Source: Carboxylicivirga marina
Lineage (GTDB): Bacteria > Bacteroidota > Bacteroidia > Bacteroidales > Marinilabiliaceae
DNA: 59,749 bases
Assembly (NCBI RefSeq): GCF_016612505.1
Contig: NZ_JAENRR010000032.1
Span: 1-59,749, forward strand
Reading direction: 5' to 3'
In this document: positions 24,579 through 33,465 of the stretch, one piece after another
How positions within the stretch are numbered: position 1 is the first letter of the stretch
Layout of the letters: the number at the start of each line of letters is the position of its first letter
Notes under the pieces: generated by a model
The model's input: only the letters and a program-made list of their open reading frames with translations
Told to the model about the DNA's origin: nothing
Database searches by the model: none
Program-made: the position numbers and the translations under genes

Positions 24579-26768
24579 ATGGCACAATTAAGATTTCAGG
24601 CTCTATCAGAACTAATGAACAGAGAGCCAAAAGAAGTGGTTTTTCCTTCAACAAAAGCAACTGATTATTATGGCGAATTAGTCTTTAATAAAGACTCAAT
24701 GGCCAAATACTTATCAGGTGATGCCTATAAGGCTGTTAAGGTTGCTATGGAAAAAGGAGAATCGATTGACCGTAAAATTGCCGATACTGTAGCTTCGGGG
24801 ATGAAAGCTTGGGCGATGGAACATGGCGCAACGCATTACACTCACTGGTTTCAGCCACTAACAGATGGAACTGCTGAAAAGCACGATGGCTTTATTGATT
24901 ATGGTGACAATGACACAATGATCGAGGCATTCTCAGGTAAACTGTTAGCTCAACAGGAGCCAGATGCTTCATCATTCCCTAACGGCGGAATCAGACAAAC
25001 ATTCGAAGCACGTGGTTACACAGCTTGGGATGTATCCTCACCAGCTTTTATTATGGGAACAACATTATGTATTCCTACGGTATTTATTTCATATACAGGT
25101 GAAGCTTTAGATTATAAAACACCATTCTTGAAGGCATTGTCAGCTGTTGATAAGGCGGCCGTTGGTGTTGCACAATATTTCGATAAAGATGTACGTAAAG
25201 TACATACTAACTTAGGTTGGGAGCAAGAGTATTTCTTAATTGATCAGGCTTTATACCAGGCTCGTCCTGACTTAATGATTACTGGTCGTACTTTGATGGG
25301 ACATTCTTCATCAAAAGATCAGCAATTAGATGACCACTATTTTGGTTCTATTCCTGAGCGTGTATCTAAATTCATGATTGAATTAGAGATAGAATCGCAT
25401 AAGCACGGTGTGCCTGTTAAAACGCGTCACAATGAGGTAGCGCCAAACCAGTTTGAGTTAGCGCCAATTTATTCTGAGGCTAACTTAGCGAATGACCATA
25501 ACCAGTTGGTAATGGATTTAATGAAACGTATTGCACGTCGTCATAAATTCGAAGTGTTGCTTCACGAAAAACCATTTGCCGGTATCAACGGTTCGGGTAA
25601 GCACAATAACTGGTCATTACAAACAGATAAAGGAGTTGTATTATTAGCTCCGGGTAAAAATCCTAAAGGTAACCTTCAGTTCTTAACATTCGTTGTGAAT
25701 GCAATTGCAGCTGTATATAAGAGTCAGGATTTATTACGTGCAACTATATTAACAGCATCTAACAGTCACCGTTTAGGAGCTAACGAAGCACCTCCTGCTA
25801 TTATTTCGGTATTTACAGGGTCGCAGATTGCTGATATGCTTGATAATTTAGCTGAGCGTATTACCGACCAGAAGATGACGCCGGATGAGAAGACAGCGCT
25901 TAAATTAGGTATCGGTCGTATTCCTGAAATTCTTCTTGACAATACCGATCGTAACCGTACATCGCCATTCGCCTTTACCGGAAACCGTTTTGAGTTCCGT
26001 GCTGTTGGTTCGATGACGAACTGTGCCGCTCCATTAACAGCTTTAAGTGCTGCTATGGCTGTTCAGTTAACTGAATTTAAGAAAGACGTTGATGCCTTAA
26101 TCGAAAAAGGAGTTAAGAAAGACGAAGCTATCTTCCAGACAATTAAGAAATTAATTCTTGAGTCGGATCCTATTCGATTTAATGGCGATGGTTACTCTGA
26201 TGAGTGGAAAGATGAAGCTGCTAAGCGTGGCTTAACAAATATTACATCGGTACCTGAGTCACTAACCAAATACCTTGATAAGGCAAGTAAAGATACCCTT
26301 GTTGGTACTGGTGTGATGTCGGAGCGTGAGCTTGAAGCCCGTGTTGAGGTTGAAATGGAGAAATTCACTATGAAGATACAGATTGAGGCACGTGTTCTTG
26401 GTGATTTAGCTATCAACCACATTGTGCCTACAGCCATTCAGTATCAAACAGAATTGATACACAATGTACAGGGGATGCGTGATATCTTCGATGAAAAAGA
26501 ATTTAATGAATTAGCAGGTGCTCGTAAAGAATTGATTAAAACCATTTCAGGTCATATCACATCTATCAAAGCTAAAGTGGCTGATATGATTGAGGAACGT
26601 AAGAAATGCAATGTAATCGAGTCGGAAACTGAGAAAGCATTTGCTTACGATAAGCAGGTACGTCCTTACCTGGATGATATTCGTTACCACATTGATAAAT
26701 TGGAGCTAATTGTTGACAATGAAATGTGGCCATTACCAAAATATCGCGAATTACTATTCAACAGATAG
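24579..26768 (+). CDS. glnN: Glutamine synthetase type III
   Basis: Makes glutamine from glutamate, ammonia and ATP in the cytoplasm. The 729-residue length is characteristic of the dodecameric GSIII form of Bacteroidota and cyanobacteria. Motifs: NGGIRQTFEARGYTAWD near the N-terminus, NLGWEQEYFLID (metal Glu), VKTRHNEVAPNQFELAPIY, FAGINGSGKHNNWS (ATP/glutamate site), NRTSPFAFTGNRFEFRAVGS (Arg/Glu). A C-terminal helical extension (about 600-729) is typical of GSIII. Monocistronic with its own promoter and terminator. No regulator such as GlnB is in the neighbourhood. Confidence 0.97.
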   Translation: MAQLRFQALSELMNREPKEVVFPSTKATDYYGELVFNKDSMAKYLSGDAYKAVKVAMEKGESIDRKIADTVASGMKAWAMEHGATHYTHWFQPLTDGTAEKHDGFIDYGDNDTMIEAFSGKLLAQQEPDASSFPNGGIRQTFEARGYTAWDVSSPAFIMGTTLCIPTVFISYTGEALDYKTPFLKALSAVDKAAVGVAQYFDKDVRKVHTNLGWEQEYFLIDQALYQARPDLMITGRTLMGHSSSKDQQLDDHYFGSIPERVSKFMIELEIESHKHGVPVKTRHNEVAPNQFELAPIYSEANLANDHNQLVMDLMKRIARRHKFEVLLHEKPFAGINGSGKHNNWSLQTDKGVVLLAPGKNPKGNLQFLTFVVNAIAAVYKSQDLLRATILTASNSHRLGANEAPPAIISVFTGSQIADMLDNLAERITDQKMTPDEKTALKLGIGRIPEILLDNTDRNRTSPFAFTGNRFEFRAVGSMTNCAAPLTALSAAMAVQLTEFKKDVDALIEKGVKKDEAIFQTIKKLILESDPIRFNGDGYSDEWKDEAAKRGLTNITSVPESLTKYLDKASKDTLVGTGVMSERELEARVEVEMEKFTMKIQIEARVLGDLAINHIVPTAIQYQTELIHNVQGMRDIFDEKEFNELAGARKELIKTISGHITSIKAKVADMIEERKKCNVIESETEKAFAYDKQVRPYLDDIRYHIDKLELIVDNEMWPLPKYRELLFNR

Positions 26769-26875
26769 TAAGAGTAGAATGCTAGACTATTAGAAACTAG
26801 ACAATAGATGATTTACATTGTATAGAGAATGATAGTTTAGTAAGCTATACAAAAAAAGGAAAAAAATCTACACAC

Positions 26876-26910
26876 AAAAAAGGTTGCAGCGTAAGTTGCA
26901 ACCTTTTTTT
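26876..26910 (+). terminator. Terminator after glnN
   Basis: A6GGTTGCA pairs with TGCAACCT6 around an 8-base loop, then more T. The stretch 26769-26870 before it is degenerate, with CTAGAC-like words repeated. Confidence 0.75.
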
Positions 26911-27144
26911 TATGTTGTTGGCTATAAGCCAGAAGTATTCAAATAATGTTTGATTACACCAACTTTAAACCCGCAATATGCATTAGAAAATCTATTACAC
27001 ATTGAAATTGCTTCAAAACAAGTCACTTCGTTGTTTTATTGCACTTTCAATGTTCATGACGACATTCTAATACATAATCCGGGCAATGTCGTTTAGTTAA
27101 GGAATTATATACTCTTGAGTGAACATTACACAGTCTAGATTTTT

Positions 27145-27267
27145 TTCCCCATCGCCTGCGGCACTTCCCCATGGGGAAGATTTGATTGGCAGTTGGGCAT
27201 ATATTCCAAAAATGCAAGCTGTACATAAATGCTCCCCTTGGGGAGCTACCCAAAGGGAGAGGGGGAA
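27145..27267. repeat. Inverted pair of C-rich intergenic repeats (REP/MITE-like)
   Basis: The left unit starts TTCCCCATCGCCTGCGG (27145-27181). The right unit, read on the minus strand, starts TTCCCCCTCTCCCTTTGG (27267 down to 27229). After these segments the units continue CTTCCCCATGGGGAAGAT and GCTCCCCAAGGGGAGCAT, so they align over about 38 bases. They face each other around about 47 bases. There is no open frame of note. The shape fits a non-autonomous repeat of the kind scattered between genes in this phylum. The rest of the 26911-27277 spacer shows nothing I can name. Confidence 0.6.
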
Positions 27268-27277
27268 GAACTTATAA

Positions 27278-27934
27278 TTACACCATATCCAACACTGCCT
27301 TCACCACATTGTCGGCACCTTCTGCAATCTGAAGAATGTTAGCATCCAACATATAACATGGCGTAGTGGCAATTTTGTTGGCCTCATCTATAATAACTTC
27401 GCCATGATTCGTCGTCATGTGGTTAGCGCCCATGGCTTCAATGGCCTGAGCAGTGCCTTCGTCCTGGCCAATAGTAACCGTTACCTCTCCTAATATTTTG
27501 GCGATAACAGCTGGCGCAATGCACAATGCTCCAATGGGTTTATTGGCTGCATGTGTTTCTTTAACGGCGCGTTCGGTTTCAGTGTCAACCATGCACTTAG
27601 GGCCATCAAAAGCAACTGTACTCAAATTCTTGGCTGCACCAAAACCACCCGGGAGGATTAAAGCATCAAAATCAGCAGCATTATATTCCGATAGTGGCTT
27701 TATGTCACCACGAGCGATACGAGCCGCCTCTACCAACACATTACGTTTCTCTTCTGTAGGCTCACCTTTGATGTGATTAATGACGTGGTATTGCTCCACA
27801 TCGGGTGCAAATAGGCTGTATTCAGCACCTTGTTTTGCGATGGCCAGCAATGTTAGTACTGATTCGTGAATCTCTGCTCCATCGTATACGCCGCATCCTG
27901 ATAGGATAACAGCTGTTTGTTTTTTATTTGTCAT
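27278..27934 (-). CDS. elbB: Isoprenoid biosynthesis glyoxalase ElbB (DJ-1/PfpI-like)
   Basis: 218 residues, DJ-1/PfpI fold. Blocks: VILSGCGVYDGAEIHESVL at the N-terminus, FDALILPGGFGAAKNLST, and GALCIAPAVIAKIL with the nucleophile Cys after the strand. Glyoxalase activity has been reported for the E. coli homolog; the link to isoprenoid synthesis is by name only. ATG start at 27934; no partner gene nearby. Confidence 0.93.
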   Translation of the reverse strand: MTNKKQTAVILSGCGVYDGAEIHESVLTLLAIAKQGAEYSLFAPDVEQYHVINHIKGEPTEEKRNVLVEAARIARGDIKPLSEYNAADFDALILPGGFGAAKNLSTVAFDGPKCMVDTETERAVKETHAANKPIGALCIAPAVIAKILGEVTVTIGQDEGTAQAIEAMGANHMTTNHGEVIIDEANKIATTPCYMLDANILQIAEGADNVVKAVLDMV

Positions 27935-28084
27935 GGTAATTGAATTAAAATGAAGATTAAAAATAAGATATTTTGTGGAGTCTTGCTTTAATAAAATCTG
28001 AGTTGTGTAAATTTAATCAAACTCAGGGCTATCCCTTTTTAAATTTTATTGTTCTAAGCTTATTTCCTCAAGCCGGAATGGCTT

Positions 28085-28160
28085 CTACTTTTTGCCTCCA
28101 GCCCAAAAAGTAGACAAAAATGCCGTCGACTAAAGCATTCGCTTACCCATTACGTCATTG
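28085..28160. repeat. Dispersed intergenic repeat, copy A
   Basis: Begins with an inverted pair, CTACTTTTTG and CAAAAAGTAG, eight to nine bases apart, and runs on as ACAAAAATGCCGTCGAC. A related stretch occurs in opposite orientation at 32635-32712 (CAAAAAGTAAACAAAAAGG when reverse-complemented). It carries no frame. The remaining spacer (27935-28084 and 28161-28297) shows nothing else. Confidence 0.5.
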
Positions 28161-28297
28161 TTACGGGAAAAATTTAAAGATTCACAAATCATGCATCAAA
28201 TTTTTCTTCCCTCCACATATGACGATGGGTCCCAAGCTACATTGCTTAGGTCGATATTTCTTAAAAGCAATTTTCCTGAAATCAAACTCGCGTTAAT

Positions 28298-28331
28298 AAA
28301 AAAAAAGCCTGTCTAATTGTTTAGGCAGGCT
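28298..28331 (-). terminator. Terminator after the AhpD-like gene
   Basis: AGCCTGTCTAA/TTAGGCAGGCT (one wobble pair) with loop TTGT. The A-run on its left becomes the U-tract on the minus strand. Confidence 0.8.
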
Positions 28332-28357
28332 CATATGAGTAATGTGTCACGAAGTAA

Positions 28358-28753
28358 TCAAGCAGCTTCTGCATGTGCTTCTTTAACAAATGCGCACATC
28401 TTTGTAATTTCATCTTTAAATTGTTCAAAGTCGAGCTGCAATCCGTTAACATAGGCACTCCATCCTGCAGTGTGTTTCGCATAATGTATGGCTTCTTCAA
28501 TTTCTTCAGCAGTTGCACCAAAGAGAATGGCTAACTGTGTATGGAAGAAAATACAATATTGACATTTTGTGGTTGCTGAAATTCCGATACCGATTAATTC
28601 TTTATACTTGTTTGGAATGGCATGCTCCTCAACGCCTATCTTTTTCATTAAATTCCATTCCAGCTCCAGTGTATCATCCGGCACCATTTTTAAGAATGTT
28701 GGTACTATACCAAACATTGACTTAATTTCTTGGTAAACTTCTTCTTTGTTCAT
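28358..28753 (-). CDS. Carboxymuconolactone decarboxylase / AhpD-like protein
   Basis: 131 residues from the ATG at 28753 (MNKEEVYQEIKSMFG); an upstream start would add 15 non-family residues. The AhpD core is NKYKELIGIGISATTKCQYC, then IFFHTQLAILFGAT. It holds a CxxC (CQYC), an upstream Glu and the HxxxA His, the residues used for thiol-disulfide peroxidase activity in AhpD. So a small alkylhydroperoxidase-like reductase is likely, substrate unknown. Single gene. Confidence 0.85.
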   Translation of the reverse strand: MNKEEVYQEIKSMFGIVPTFLKMVPDDTLELEWNLMKKIGVEEHAIPNKYKELIGIGISATTKCQYCIFFHTQLAILFGATAEEIEEAIHYAKHTAGWSAYVNGLQLDFEQFKDEITKMCAFVKEAHAEAA

Positions 28754-29171
28754 ACGCCTTTGTTTATTGATGTATAAGTAATATACGACCACTAGCATGA
28801 TAAGGGAATAGCATTTGCGTTAAAAAAAGATAAATAGGTCTTTAATTAATAGTAATGAGCACTTCAAGCTATTGCTCAAATCTTAATATGTGATGGAATG
28901 CACGTAGCTGTTTTTATGATTGAGATTATTGTTAACTAAGGGCCGTTTATTCGTCTCGAAAAACCGGTCATTCATCCTTTAATTCGGTTGTTTCGTCAAG
29001 GAAATGGAAAATAGTGTTATAAAAAGGTGTTACGTTTTCGCCTTTCTGCAATTAACTGATATAACCTAATTGTTTTCGAATAATGACCAAACTTAAAATC
29101 TACACAGCTCTTCTGCATGTATTTGCAAACGACACTTCATGTATATCATCGATTTTTTACTTAGTGGAGCC

Positions 29172-29392
29172 GATACAACTTGTATTTGCTTGTTTAAGCA
29201 GTAAAAAGTGTCGATACCCTTTGGTATTGGCCCCACCCAGTATTAAAAAGTGTCGATACCAAAAGGTATTTGAAAGAATAAGCACTAAAACACCACAATA
29301 CCATTTGGTATTCACTCCGCTAAGTAGTTAAACTCACCGATACCATTTGGTATTGAGAAAAAAATAGAAAAGCATCGATACCAAATGGTATC
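29172..29392 (+). repeat. Array of six palindromic repeats with about 42-bp period
   Basis: Five copies of GATACC-N4-GGTATT at 29213-29228, 29255-29270, 29297-29312, 29339-29354 and 29377-29392, and a degenerate one at 29172-29187 (GATACAACTTGTATTT). Centres are 41, 42, 42, 42 and 38 bases apart, about four helical turns. A tract of the form AGYANTAAAA-n-GTGTC precedes most copies, so the repeat unit is about 32 bases with about 10 variable bases between units. Outer pairs are G-T, G-T, A-T, G-T and G-C, all pairable in plus-strand RNA. The array ends 48 bases before the DUF6261 start codon. Nothing is recognisable in 28754-29171. Confidence 0.85.
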
Positions 29393-29440
29393 GGGATAAA
29401 GCAACTAATCCCCAATTATCAAGTAGAAATTTAAATTTTT

Positions 29441-30166
29441 ATGAAAATGAAAAAAATACCAAGAATCCTAACCAACACCCGTGTTAGTGAAGTCAATGGT
29501 TTGTTTCGGCAAATGATTGATGAATTTACAAAGGGTGATTACAGCGGTGATGCTTATTTGAGCCATACATTTGGGCAAGTCACCGATATGAACGAACAAT
29601 TAGGCATTGCCATTATGCGCGATGCGGTAGAGTCGGATTTAGCCGATTTAGATGATGTGACTGATCAAATATTTACTTTGTTGCATGGCCTTGTTAAAGG
29701 TTATACCTGCCATCCGGATGAGGCCATTGCCAATGCGGCTATTTGGCTTTTTAAGATGATTGAAAAGTATGGTCTTGAAGTAAAGAATAAGAGTTACCGT
29801 GAGGAGTATCCTTTGTTGGCCTCTATGATAGCTGAGCGTAAAACGGAAGACTATCAGACCTGTGTAGCTCAGCTATCGGGTTGCGATATCCGTTTTAACC
29901 AGCTCGAAACAGCTGTGGACAACTTTAATGCCAAGCAAAACGATTATTACTCGGTGAAAGATGACCGTAAGGAGTTGGAAACAGCTTCGGTAATTAAAAA
30001 ACGATTGATTGATTTGCTCAACGACGATGTAGCACCTTACATGGTGGTGATGAGCAAAGTGAATGCGGAAACATATGCTGAATTAGCACAGTTTATAGTG
30101 AACCGTATTGACGAAAGCAATGCGCTGGTGCGTCAGCGTAAATCAAAAGTTGAAACAATAGATTAA
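29441..30166 (+). CDS. DUF6261-like helical protein of unknown function
   Basis: 241 residues, no signal peptide, no membrane segment, almost entirely helical by eye. It looks like the DUF6261 family, which I know from Bacteroidota; this is pattern memory and not a search result. Visible segments: FRQMIDEFTKGDYSGDAYLSH, LADLDDVTDQIFTLLHGLVK, CHPDEAIANAAIWLFKMIEK, FNQLETAVDNFNAKQNDYYS. No catalytic motif is evident. A second ATG is at 29447. The palindrome array lies directly upstream and a clean terminator downstream, so gene and array form one self-contained unit. Confidence 0.7.
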   Translation: MKMKKIPRILTNTRVSEVNGLFRQMIDEFTKGDYSGDAYLSHTFGQVTDMNEQLGIAIMRDAVESDLADLDDVTDQIFTLLHGLVKGYTCHPDEAIANAAIWLFKMIEKYGLEVKNKSYREEYPLLASMIAERKTEDYQTCVAQLSGCDIRFNQLETAVDNFNAKQNDYYSVKDDRKELETASVIKKRLIDLLNDDVAPYMVVMSKVNAETYAELAQFIVNRIDESNALVRQRKSKVETID

Positions 30167-30188
30167 ATAAAAATGGGAGATTAGTTGT

Positions 30189-30214
30189 AGCCCCGCAGAA
30201 ATGCGGGGCTTTTT
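30189..30214 (+). terminator. Terminator after the DUF6261 gene
   Basis: AGCCCCGCA/TGCGGGGCT, perfect 9-base stem, loop GAAA, then T4. Confidence 0.9.
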
Positions 30215-30426
30215 AGTAAGTGTTTTAATAAGAATGCATAAGCAGAGGAGATGCTTGTATGAATAGCTGTTTTTACTAATTTAGAAGAGTATTAACATAT
30301 AATAGCCACTTAATAGAGCAAAAAAGCTTGTTATGTGGTAAAACGAACGATGCACAAAGCAGATATATCGGCAATATGCTCGTGGATATAGGAGAGTTGT
30401 GTGGCATAAAACAAACCATATAATCA

Positions 30427-31091
30427 TTGAATAAACTGTTTAAACATATTAAGAATCGCAAGTTGATATTGATACTAATTATTATATCGTTTGTGGCGAC
30501 TGTGATTTCGTTATCATTTAAATTCTTCTTGAAAGCATATTTGCCATGGAATTTGGGAGACTATAATACCACTTTGTATTCACTTCTTCTTGTCTTTCTG
30601 ACCAGTGTTTTAATTAGTTGGTTTATAATCTTATCAAAAATTCGATTCACATTAAAGGGATTTATAATTCCTGCTATTCTAATTTTAAACTTTTATGTTT
30701 CAGCCAAAGTTGGACATGTTTTAACTAATCAAGCAGTTAAGGCATTTTGCCATTTGAACGAAGATAAGTTTATTGAACTAAAGCAAATTTTAGAGGAAGG
30801 AAATATAAAAACAATCTCTAGAATTCCATTAAATAGTCATTTCACAATAAGGACTAATGAAGGAGAATATATTACACATAAAAGATTGGTTGACCTTGCA
30901 AAACAACTAGGTTTTCTAAGTGCAAACCGACAAAAAACATTAAGATTATATATCAATTCTCAATGTGGGGAGGCTATGGCTTAATATTAGCAGACGAAGA
31001 ACAAAATAATACTGTCCAAGTGGAATTCGGTGGAGAGATTACAAAGTGGCAAGAAATCAATACTAATATTTACTATTATGAATTTGAATAA
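30427..31091 (+). pseudogene. Frameshifted small membrane protein gene, unknown family
   Basis: The first part (30427-about 30960) encodes three hydrophobic helices (LILILIIISFVATVISLSF, YSLLLVFLTSVLISWFIIL, GFIIPAILILNFYV) and a soluble domain. It then falls out of frame, ending at 30984. From about 30960 another frame continues with protein-like sequence MWGGYGLILADEEQNNTVQV and ends EINTNIYYYEFE at 31091. A single shift near 30955-30970 would join them to about 220 residues. The only in-frame start is TTG right after a stop. Both facts point to a degraded gene, or to a sequence error at one base. Confidence 0.5.
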
Positions 31092-31445
31092 ATTACGACA
31101 CACAACACGCTAGTATAAAGCAATTGTCGTTCGTGAGCAATTAAAAGTTCAGTTGGTTAATTGACCACCGCCAAATATTTGATTTATGATCAAAGTGTTT
31201 GTCTTTTTAAGGCGTTCATGATTTTACAATTGACTTTTGAAAAGTTACAACCAAATACAGCGCTTTGGCTTTGGCCATTTTAGGAAATGAAACCAGTTGA
31301 ATATATACTAATGCTTCCTACCGGCGTAGCTAAGCAATAATATTCTTAAATGAATTGTATCAGCCATTGTTAAAGGTGTGGTTATTTCGGATATTGTATG
31401 ATTATGATACCACTAGGTTATTTAACCGCCAAATTTACCTTTAAT
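31092..31445. other. Intergenic stretch without recognisable content
   Basis: About 350 bases, AT-rich, with no gene, clear hairpin or repeat that I can support on either strand. Confidence 0.5.
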
Positions 31446-32555
31446 ATGAAAAAGATTCTGCTGATTGTTATGTGCTCTATTATCAGTATATTAACGCACT
31501 CCCAAAAGAAAACCTCCACCTTTAGAGATACAATTGATAATGCCATTGATTTAAGTAAGTTCTTAACTGAGAAGAAGGGTGTACTTCCCATTCCTACCAT
31601 TATAACAGAGCCTGCTGTTGGCTTGGGTGCTGGTTTAGCCATAGGTTACTTTCATGGTTCAATATTGGAAACAGGTAATATACCGGATATAACAGTGGCT
31701 TTTGGTGGGTTTACAGATAATGGAACCTGGTTTGGCGGGATGGCTCACAAGGGCTATTGGAAACAGGATAGAATCAGGTATACTGGCTTACTGGCTAAAT
31801 CCTATATTAACATTGATTACTATGGCCCCAATAATGTATTGGATGACCCAATCGAAATGAACCTTGATACCTGGATTTTTTTGCAGCAGATTAAATTCCG
31901 CTTTAAGCAATCAGATTTTTTTGTAGGAGCACGCTATTTCTTATATGATGGTATCAATACCCTTGAATTACCCATTGACTTACCAGAATATACAGGTAGT
32001 GAATTTAGCTCAACACTAAGTGAAGTATCTTTAATGGTTGATTATGATACGCGCGACAATGTTTTTTCTCCATCCAAAGGTTTTTATGCTCATGTTGCCG
32101 GTACTTATAGCGATGAGTGGTTGGGAGGTCCTGATTTGTATGGACGATTAAAAGGCGTGTTGCTAGGCTTTGGTGAGCTTAGTGAGAAAGCAACTGTTGG
32201 TGTGCGTATTGAAACACTTTATGCTAGTGAGAATACACCGTTTTGGGCCATCCCGAGTATAACCATGCGAGGCGTTCCGGCTGCTAAGTTTCAGGGTAAT
32301 AATGTGAATGTGTTGGAGGCACAGCTCAACTATAAACTTAATTATCGGTGGGAGATGGTGGGATTTACCGGCATTGGTACAACAGCTCCGGTGGGAGATG
32401 GCTGGTTAGAAACTTCTCAATCGGTTCGCACGGTGGGGGCAGGTGTTCGCTACATGATGGCGCGTGTTTTTGGTTTAAATGCAGGAATGGATTTGGCCTG
32501 GAGTGCTGATGATTTTGGTTTTTATTTTGTGGTAGGTCATGCCTGGGCACGTTAA
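31446..32555 (+). CDS. Omp85-superfamily (BamA/TamA-like) outer membrane barrel without POTRA domains
   Basis: 369 residues from the ATG at 31446, which begins a signal peptide (KKILLIVMCSIISILTHSQ). The remainder is a beta-barrel of the bacterial surface antigen type: VDYDTRDNVFSPSKGFYAHV, SITMRGVPAAKFQGNNVNV, LEAQLNYKL, and a final VGHAWAR. No room for POTRA repeats (BamA has five). The substrate is unknown; lipid or protein export and porin-like roles are possible. It is flanked by repeats on both sides and seems to stand alone. Confidence 0.8.
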   Translation: MKKILLIVMCSIISILTHSQKKTSTFRDTIDNAIDLSKFLTEKKGVLPIPTIITEPAVGLGAGLAIGYFHGSILETGNIPDITVAFGGFTDNGTWFGGMAHKGYWKQDRIRYTGLLAKSYINIDYYGPNNVLDDPIEMNLDTWIFLQQIKFRFKQSDFFVGARYFLYDGINTLELPIDLPEYTGSEFSSTLSEVSLMVDYDTRDNVFSPSKGFYAHVAGTYSDEWLGGPDLYGRLKGVLLGFGELSEKATVGVRIETLYASENTPFWAIPSITMRGVPAAKFQGNNVNVLEAQLNYKLNYRWEMVGFTGIGTTAPVGDGWLETSQSVRTVGAGVRYMMARVFGLNAGMDLAWSADDFGFYFVVGHAWAR

Positions 32556-32634
32556 ATATTTAAATTTACTGAGGTCAGTAGTTAATTACTTATAATAAGA
32601 ATTGACTGATGCACTGTTTTTAGTGCGTTGGCCA

Positions 32635-32712
32635 GTCAAAAAGGCGGGCCGGCGATGGCTGGCGGGAAGAAGCATCTTTTTGACTAGACCTTTTTGTTTA
32701 CTTTTTGCGGCA
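32635..32712. repeat. Dispersed intergenic repeat, copy B
   Basis: AGTCAAAAAG (32635) pairs with CTTTTTGACT (about 32676), enclosing a G/C-rich centre unlike the flanks. The right part, reverse-complemented, reads CAAAAAGTAAACAAAAAGG and resembles copy A at 28104 (CAAAAAGTAGACAAAAATG). No gene lies in 32556-32882. Confidence 0.45.
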
Positions 32713-32882
32713 ATGGCAATTATTGCGAATAGTGAAAACAGAGCCAAGTGTGCTTGAGCTATGTTGAGCTGAGCAATAATGCGATAGAAAAAGTAAAAGC
32801 CCATCCGGCTAGAGGATTAGCAAATCACGTGAATTTTCAATTGGGTCAGTAGGTATCTGCCGACCACTATAAATTTAAATGA

Positions 32883-33425
32883 ATGGAAAAGCGAAACAAA
32901 GTATTTATTGCGACGAGCCTTGATGGTTATATAGCCGATAAAAATGGTGGCTTAGATTGGTTACACAGTATTCCTAACCCTGAACAGGTTGATATGGGGT
33001 ATGGGCCTTTTATGGATGAGGTAGATGCTATTGTAATGGGACGTAGGACTTTTGAAACAGTATGTGGTTTTGATTGTCCGTGGCCGTATGCCAAGCCGGT
33101 ATTTGTGTTGAGTCGAACAATAAAAAGCATTCCTGAAGAATATGCTGATAAAGCTGAGTTAGTAAAAGGTAGCCTTATAGAAGTAGTGGAGCAAATCAAT
33201 GGTAGGGGATTTAATCAATTATACATCGATGGCGGTACAACCATTCAAAGCTTTTTAAAAGAAGATCTGATTGATGACTTAATTATGACCACTATTCCGG
33301 TGCTCTTAGGGGGCGGTTCGTCATTGTTTGGTGATTTAGATAAGCCACTTGATTTTGAGTTTGTTTCATCACAAGTATACCTCGATAAAGTTCCTCAGGT
33401 ACGATACAAGCGCATAACAACCTAG
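32883..33425 (+). CDS. Dihydrofolate reductase family protein (RibD C-terminal-like)
   Basis: 180 residues, cytoplasmic. FIATSLDGYIADKNGGLDWL is the N-terminal signature of the YyaP/YwjB group. DAIVMGRRTFETV, LYIDGGTTIQSFLKEDLID and TTIPVLLGGGSSLFG form the NADPH and pterin/pyrimidine binding blocks. The family includes RibD reductase domains, but this small stand-alone type has no settled substrate. Monocistronic. Confidence 0.9.
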   Translation: MEKRNKVFIATSLDGYIADKNGGLDWLHSIPNPEQVDMGYGPFMDEVDAIVMGRRTFETVCGFDCPWPYAKPVFVLSRTIKSIPEEYADKAELVKGSLIEVVEQINGRGFNQLYIDGGTTIQSFLKEDLIDDLIMTTIPVLLGGGSSLFGDLDKPLDFEFVSSQVYLDKVPQVRYKRITT

Positions 33426-33465
33426 CTTATTAATATTGATGAGTTGTTGGTTGAAACACTAGAAA

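Noticed and set aside
29083-29331. 82-codon open frame running through the palindrome array
   Set aside because: The 42-bp period equals 14 codons, so the frame stays open by repetition; the array goes on past its stop, and the last spacing (38) would break the frame. Composition is not protein-like.
29172-29392. CRISPR array
   Set aside because: Variable parts are only about 10 bases, units differ from each other, and no cas genes are near. Palindrome phasing explains the pattern better.
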